Shown: positions 7,192-7,530 of the stretch, in pieces
How positions within the stretch are numbered: the stretch's first letter is position 1
Layout: each line of letters starts with the position of its first letter
Source: Firmicutes bacterium UBA4845
Lineage (GTDB): Bacteria; Bacillota; Clostridia; Tissierellales; Sedimentibacteraceae
Length of the DNA stretch: 7,530 bases
Direction: 5' to 3'
Assembly: GCA_002399975.1 (NCBI GenBank)
Contig: DHER01000133.1
Coordinates: forward strand, 1 to 7,530
Notes under the pieces: generated by a model
What the model was told of the DNA's origin: nothing
The model's input: the letters and a program-made list of their open reading frames with translations, nothing else
Database searches by the model: none
Position numbers and translations under genes: made by a program

Positions 7192-7212
7192 TCTCAATAA
7201 ATGCTAGGGCTA

Positions 7213-7298
7213 CTGCAAAATATGGAAGCCTCCCACAAAAAATCTTTCATGACACGAATAATACTCCCATAAAAGAGGAAGATTAAAATATTTTGCAG
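7213..7298 (+). ncRNA. Candidate structured RNA: long-range 11-base stem between the glucosidase and HPr genes
   Basis: CTGCAAAATAT (7213-7223) is exactly complementary to ATATTTTGCAG (7288-7298). Inside lie a short GGA/TCC hairpin with a four-base loop (7224-7233) and an eight-pair stem, 7241-7248 with 7277-7284, including one G-U pair. Together they could form a three-way junction ending 7 bases before the HPr ribosome site (7306-7312). No T-run follows, so it is not a standard terminator. It could control HPr expression or mRNA stability, or be the remnant of a small inverted-repeat element; no target duplication is seen. The function is unknown. Confidence 0.4.
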
Positions 7299-7319
7299 CA
7301 CCAATGAAAGGGTAATATT

Positions 7320-7530
7320 ATGATAACAAAACAAACAACAATTATTAATAAAACAGGACTTCATGCACGTCCGGCTTCCGATCTTGTTCTGATGGCAAAA
7401 CAATTTGAGAGTAAAGTTACCATCCGTAACATTGAAAAGAACGGCGAGGCTGTGAATGCTAAATCCATAATTTGTTTGCTGGCAGAAGGTATGGGACAGG
7501 GAACAAAGGTTGAAATTGTTACCGAAGGTC
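7320..7530 (+). CDS. HPr-family phosphocarrier protein, partial (C-terminus beyond right edge)
   Basis: The first 70 codons of an HPr protein are present. HPr takes phosphate from enzyme I on a histidine and passes it to PTS EIIA proteins and to PRD regulators. The active-site motif TGLHARPAS holds His15 at the standard position. The regulatory serine region is also present as NAKSIICLLAEG, with Ser49 equivalent to Ser46 of Bacillus HPr. The shift of three comes from an extra three residues in the turn at about 36-41 (RNIEKN). AAAGGG (7307-7312) lies 7 bases before ATG 7320. The gene follows the glucosidase on the same strand after 128 bases containing a long inverted repeat. Its position suggests an operon-dedicated HPr paralogue rather than the general ptsH, which usually sits beside ptsI; what lies beyond the edge is not visible. 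About 15-20 residues are probably missing. Confidence 0.93.
   Translation, partial: MITKQTTIINKTGLHARPASDLVLMAKQFESKVTIRNIEKNGEAVNAKSIICLLAEGMGQGTKVEIVTEG

Noticed and set aside
6664..7197. 177-codon open frame on the minus strand
   Set aside because: It lies wholly opposite the GH1 gene, whose catalytic motifs are clear, and has no recognisable domain or ribosome site. It is a shadow frame.
1..7530. CRISPR array, insertion sequence, tRNA, rRNA, defence or phage genes
   Set aside because: I saw no regular repeat-spacer pattern, transposase, integrase or structural RNA gene in either strand.

Overview
The window is AT-rich with Shine-Dalgarno sites of the Gram-positive type (GGAGG, AAGGGGG) and PTS sugar genes of the Firmicutes type. 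It most likely comes from a low-GC member of the Bacillota (Clostridia, Erysipelotrichia or a relative). The genus cannot be fixed from the sequence alone.

Layout. (1) Positions 1-386, minus strand: the N-terminal 128 codons of a LysR-family regulator that runs off the left edge, with its own promoter at 421-449. (2) Positions 387-985: about 600 bases with no intact gene. They hold the LysR promoter, a second candidate promoter (562-590) leading to a ribosome site and a reading frame broken by TGA at its eighth codon (625-825), and the probable operon promoter (910-938), flanked by an 8-base inverted repeat. (3) Positions 986-7530, plus strand: a tightly spaced beta-glucoside PTS operon. Its order is a LevR/CelR-like regulator with PRD domains (986-3601), PTS EIIA (3618-3929), EIIB (3946-4251), EIIC (4277-5596, with an in-frame TAA at codon 47), a GH1 6-phospho-beta-glucosidase (5722-7191) and an HPr-family phosphocarrier (from 7320, cut by the right edge).

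How the genes fit together. HPr passes phosphate to EIIA (His79), then to EIIB (Cys9), and EIIC would import and phosphorylate a cellobiose-like disaccharide. The GH1 enzyme then cleaves the 6-phospho-disaccharide in the cytoplasm. The regulator carries PTS-phosphorylation domains and presumably senses flux through this PTS.

Most notable points. The EIIC frame is interrupted by a stop in its first membrane segment, while every other gene of the operon is open. The regulator has the LevR domain order but lacks the sigma-54 contact motif (GAFTGA), the Walker B glutamate, the probable arginine finger and the EIIA-domain histidine, and I see no -24/-12 promoter. A perfect 11-base inverted repeat with smaller stems nested inside it lies between the glucosidase and HPr genes. 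I found no clear new defence or mobile system; the window reads as an ordinary sugar operon with several unusual details.
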